A stretch of DNA of 64,000 bases from Chitinophaga horti. GTDB taxonomy: Bacteria > Bacteroidota > Bacteroidia > Chitinophagales > Chitinophagaceae. This document shows positions 63,607 through 64,000 of the stretch, one piece after another (within the stretch, counting starts at the first letter, position 1; each line of letters begins with the position of its first letter). The notes beneath the pieces were generated by a model, which searched no databases, had not been told where the DNA came from, and was given only the letters and a program-made list of their open reading frames with translations. Position numbers and translations under genes: made by a program. The stretch spans positions 4,154,001-4,218,000 of the forward strand of contig NZ_CP107006.1 of assembly GCF_022867795.2 (NCBI RefSeq), given 5' to 3'.

Positions 63607-64000
63607 TTACTCGGAACGTAAGCTTTTTACGGGGTTAACAATGGCGGCTTTAATCGCGTGGAAACTGACGGTGAGTAGGGCAATTGCGATAGCGAGTACA
63701 CCGGCTACCGCAAACACCCACCAACTGATCGGCGCACGATATGCAAAGCCATCAGCCCACCGGTCCATGGCATACCAGGCCACCGGCGAGGCAATACACA
63801 GGGCGATCAACACCAGCACTACAAACTCCTTCGACAACAACGCGGTAATATTTCCCATAGACGCACCCAACACTTTGCGTATACCGATTTCGCGGGTACG
63901 TTGTACGGTGCTGTAAGCCGCGAGGCCCAGCAAACCCAGGCAGGAAATAACGATGGCCAGCCCGGCGAAGTAGAAGAACAGGCGTGAGAAGCGTGTTTCG
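63607..64000 (-). CDS. FtsX/MacB-like ABC transporter permease (C-terminal part)
   Basis: About 131 residues are visible; the N-terminus lies beyond base 64000, and the frame is open there (ETRFSRLFFYFAGLAIVISC ...). The stretch TVQRTREIGIRKVLGASMGN is the signature of FtsX-like permeases of the MacB/LolE type, followed by three membrane helices and the end IKAAIVNPVKSLRSE. In Bacteroidota these ~800-residue permeases are numerous and probably export substrates or peptides, or respond to envelope stress. Substrate unknown. Confidence 0.93.
   Translation of the reverse strand, partial: ETRFSRLFFYFAGLAIVISCLGLLGLAAYSTVQRTREIGIRKVLGASMGNITALLSKEFVVLVLIALCIASPVAWYAMDRWADGFAYRAPISWWVFAVAGVLAIAIALLTVSFHAIKAAIVNPVKSLRSE

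Noticed and set aside
1-64000. Insertion sequences, prophage, toxin-antitoxin or restriction genes
   Set aside because: None of the proteins carries transposase, integrase, capsid, toxin or methyltransferase-restriction motifs; the only DNA-active proteins are the SNF2 helicase, exonuclease III and the UDG-like protein.

Overview
The window looks like a chromosomal segment of a saccharolytic Bacteroidota, most like Chitinophaga and relatives (Chitinophagaceae). The reasons are three SusC/SusD outer-membrane import pairs, a FecI/FecR sigma/anti-sigma pair, a hybrid-two-component-like sensor with a seven-bladed-propeller input, promoters that resemble the Bacteroidota TTTG / TAnnTTTG pattern, and many SPII lipoproteins. 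The assignment comes from gene content only; no 16S gene is present. I recognised no insertion sequence, integrase, CRISPR array or phage gene.

Layout. (1) 1-13094 is a carbohydrate or glycoconjugate utilisation locus. A minus-strand operon runs susC, susD, DUF3823 lipoprotein, GtaA/DUF4965-type six-hairpin enzyme, then a LacI-family regulator cut by the window edge. Divergent from it is a two-gene version of a hybrid two-component system (propeller kinase plus separate REC-AraC regulator). A perfect LacI-type palindrome lies in the divergent promoter, and an almost identical one lies in front of the next gene, a 1338-residue SNF2 helicase (13145-17161). (2) 17166-25109 is a soluble signalling cluster: a REC-histidine kinase, a 2031-residue hybrid kinase with ten tandem 92-residue HAMP-type repeats and three receiver domains, and a divergent single-domain response regulator. 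(3) 25205-26759 holds small metabolic genes (esterase, cupin, GNAT). (4) 26832-34589 is a second SusCD locus with a HExxH lipoprotein, a DUF4302 lipoprotein and a collagen-like lipoprotein. (5) 34854-39322 is housekeeping and stress genes (alpha/beta hydrolase, PPOX-fold protein, methyltransferase, exonuclease III) and an autoregulated-looking GNAT-MarR operon.

(6) 39847-50162 is a FecI-FecR-SusC(STN)-SusD locus followed by a thioredoxin/DUF3738-like fusion, a small exported Cys-pair protein (DUF6520-like), a MauE-like redox membrane protein broken by a homopolymer frameshift, and a small AraC-type HTH protein. From about 42.4 kb to 50.2 kb the DNA is visibly more AT-rich than its flanks, and the susC reading frame itself changes composition abruptly near 42.24-42.38 kb. 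This suggests acquisition or module exchange. I consider this the most unusual part of the window: an import system whose accessory genes are nearly all concerned with thiol/disulfide chemistry.

(7) 50244-64000 carries a GH28 pectinase-like enzyme, an unrecognised lipoprotein, a Bcr/CflA exporter, tRNA-Asp, a PMT-type glycosyltransferase, a SMUG2-like uracil-DNA glycosylase, a GH92 alpha-mannosidase coupled to a secreted metallopeptidase, a sensor kinase/OmpR regulator pair, thioredoxin and the C-terminal part of an FtsX/MacB-like permease.

All functions are read from motifs and family knowledge. No database search was run, so family names carry the uncertainty given in each entry.
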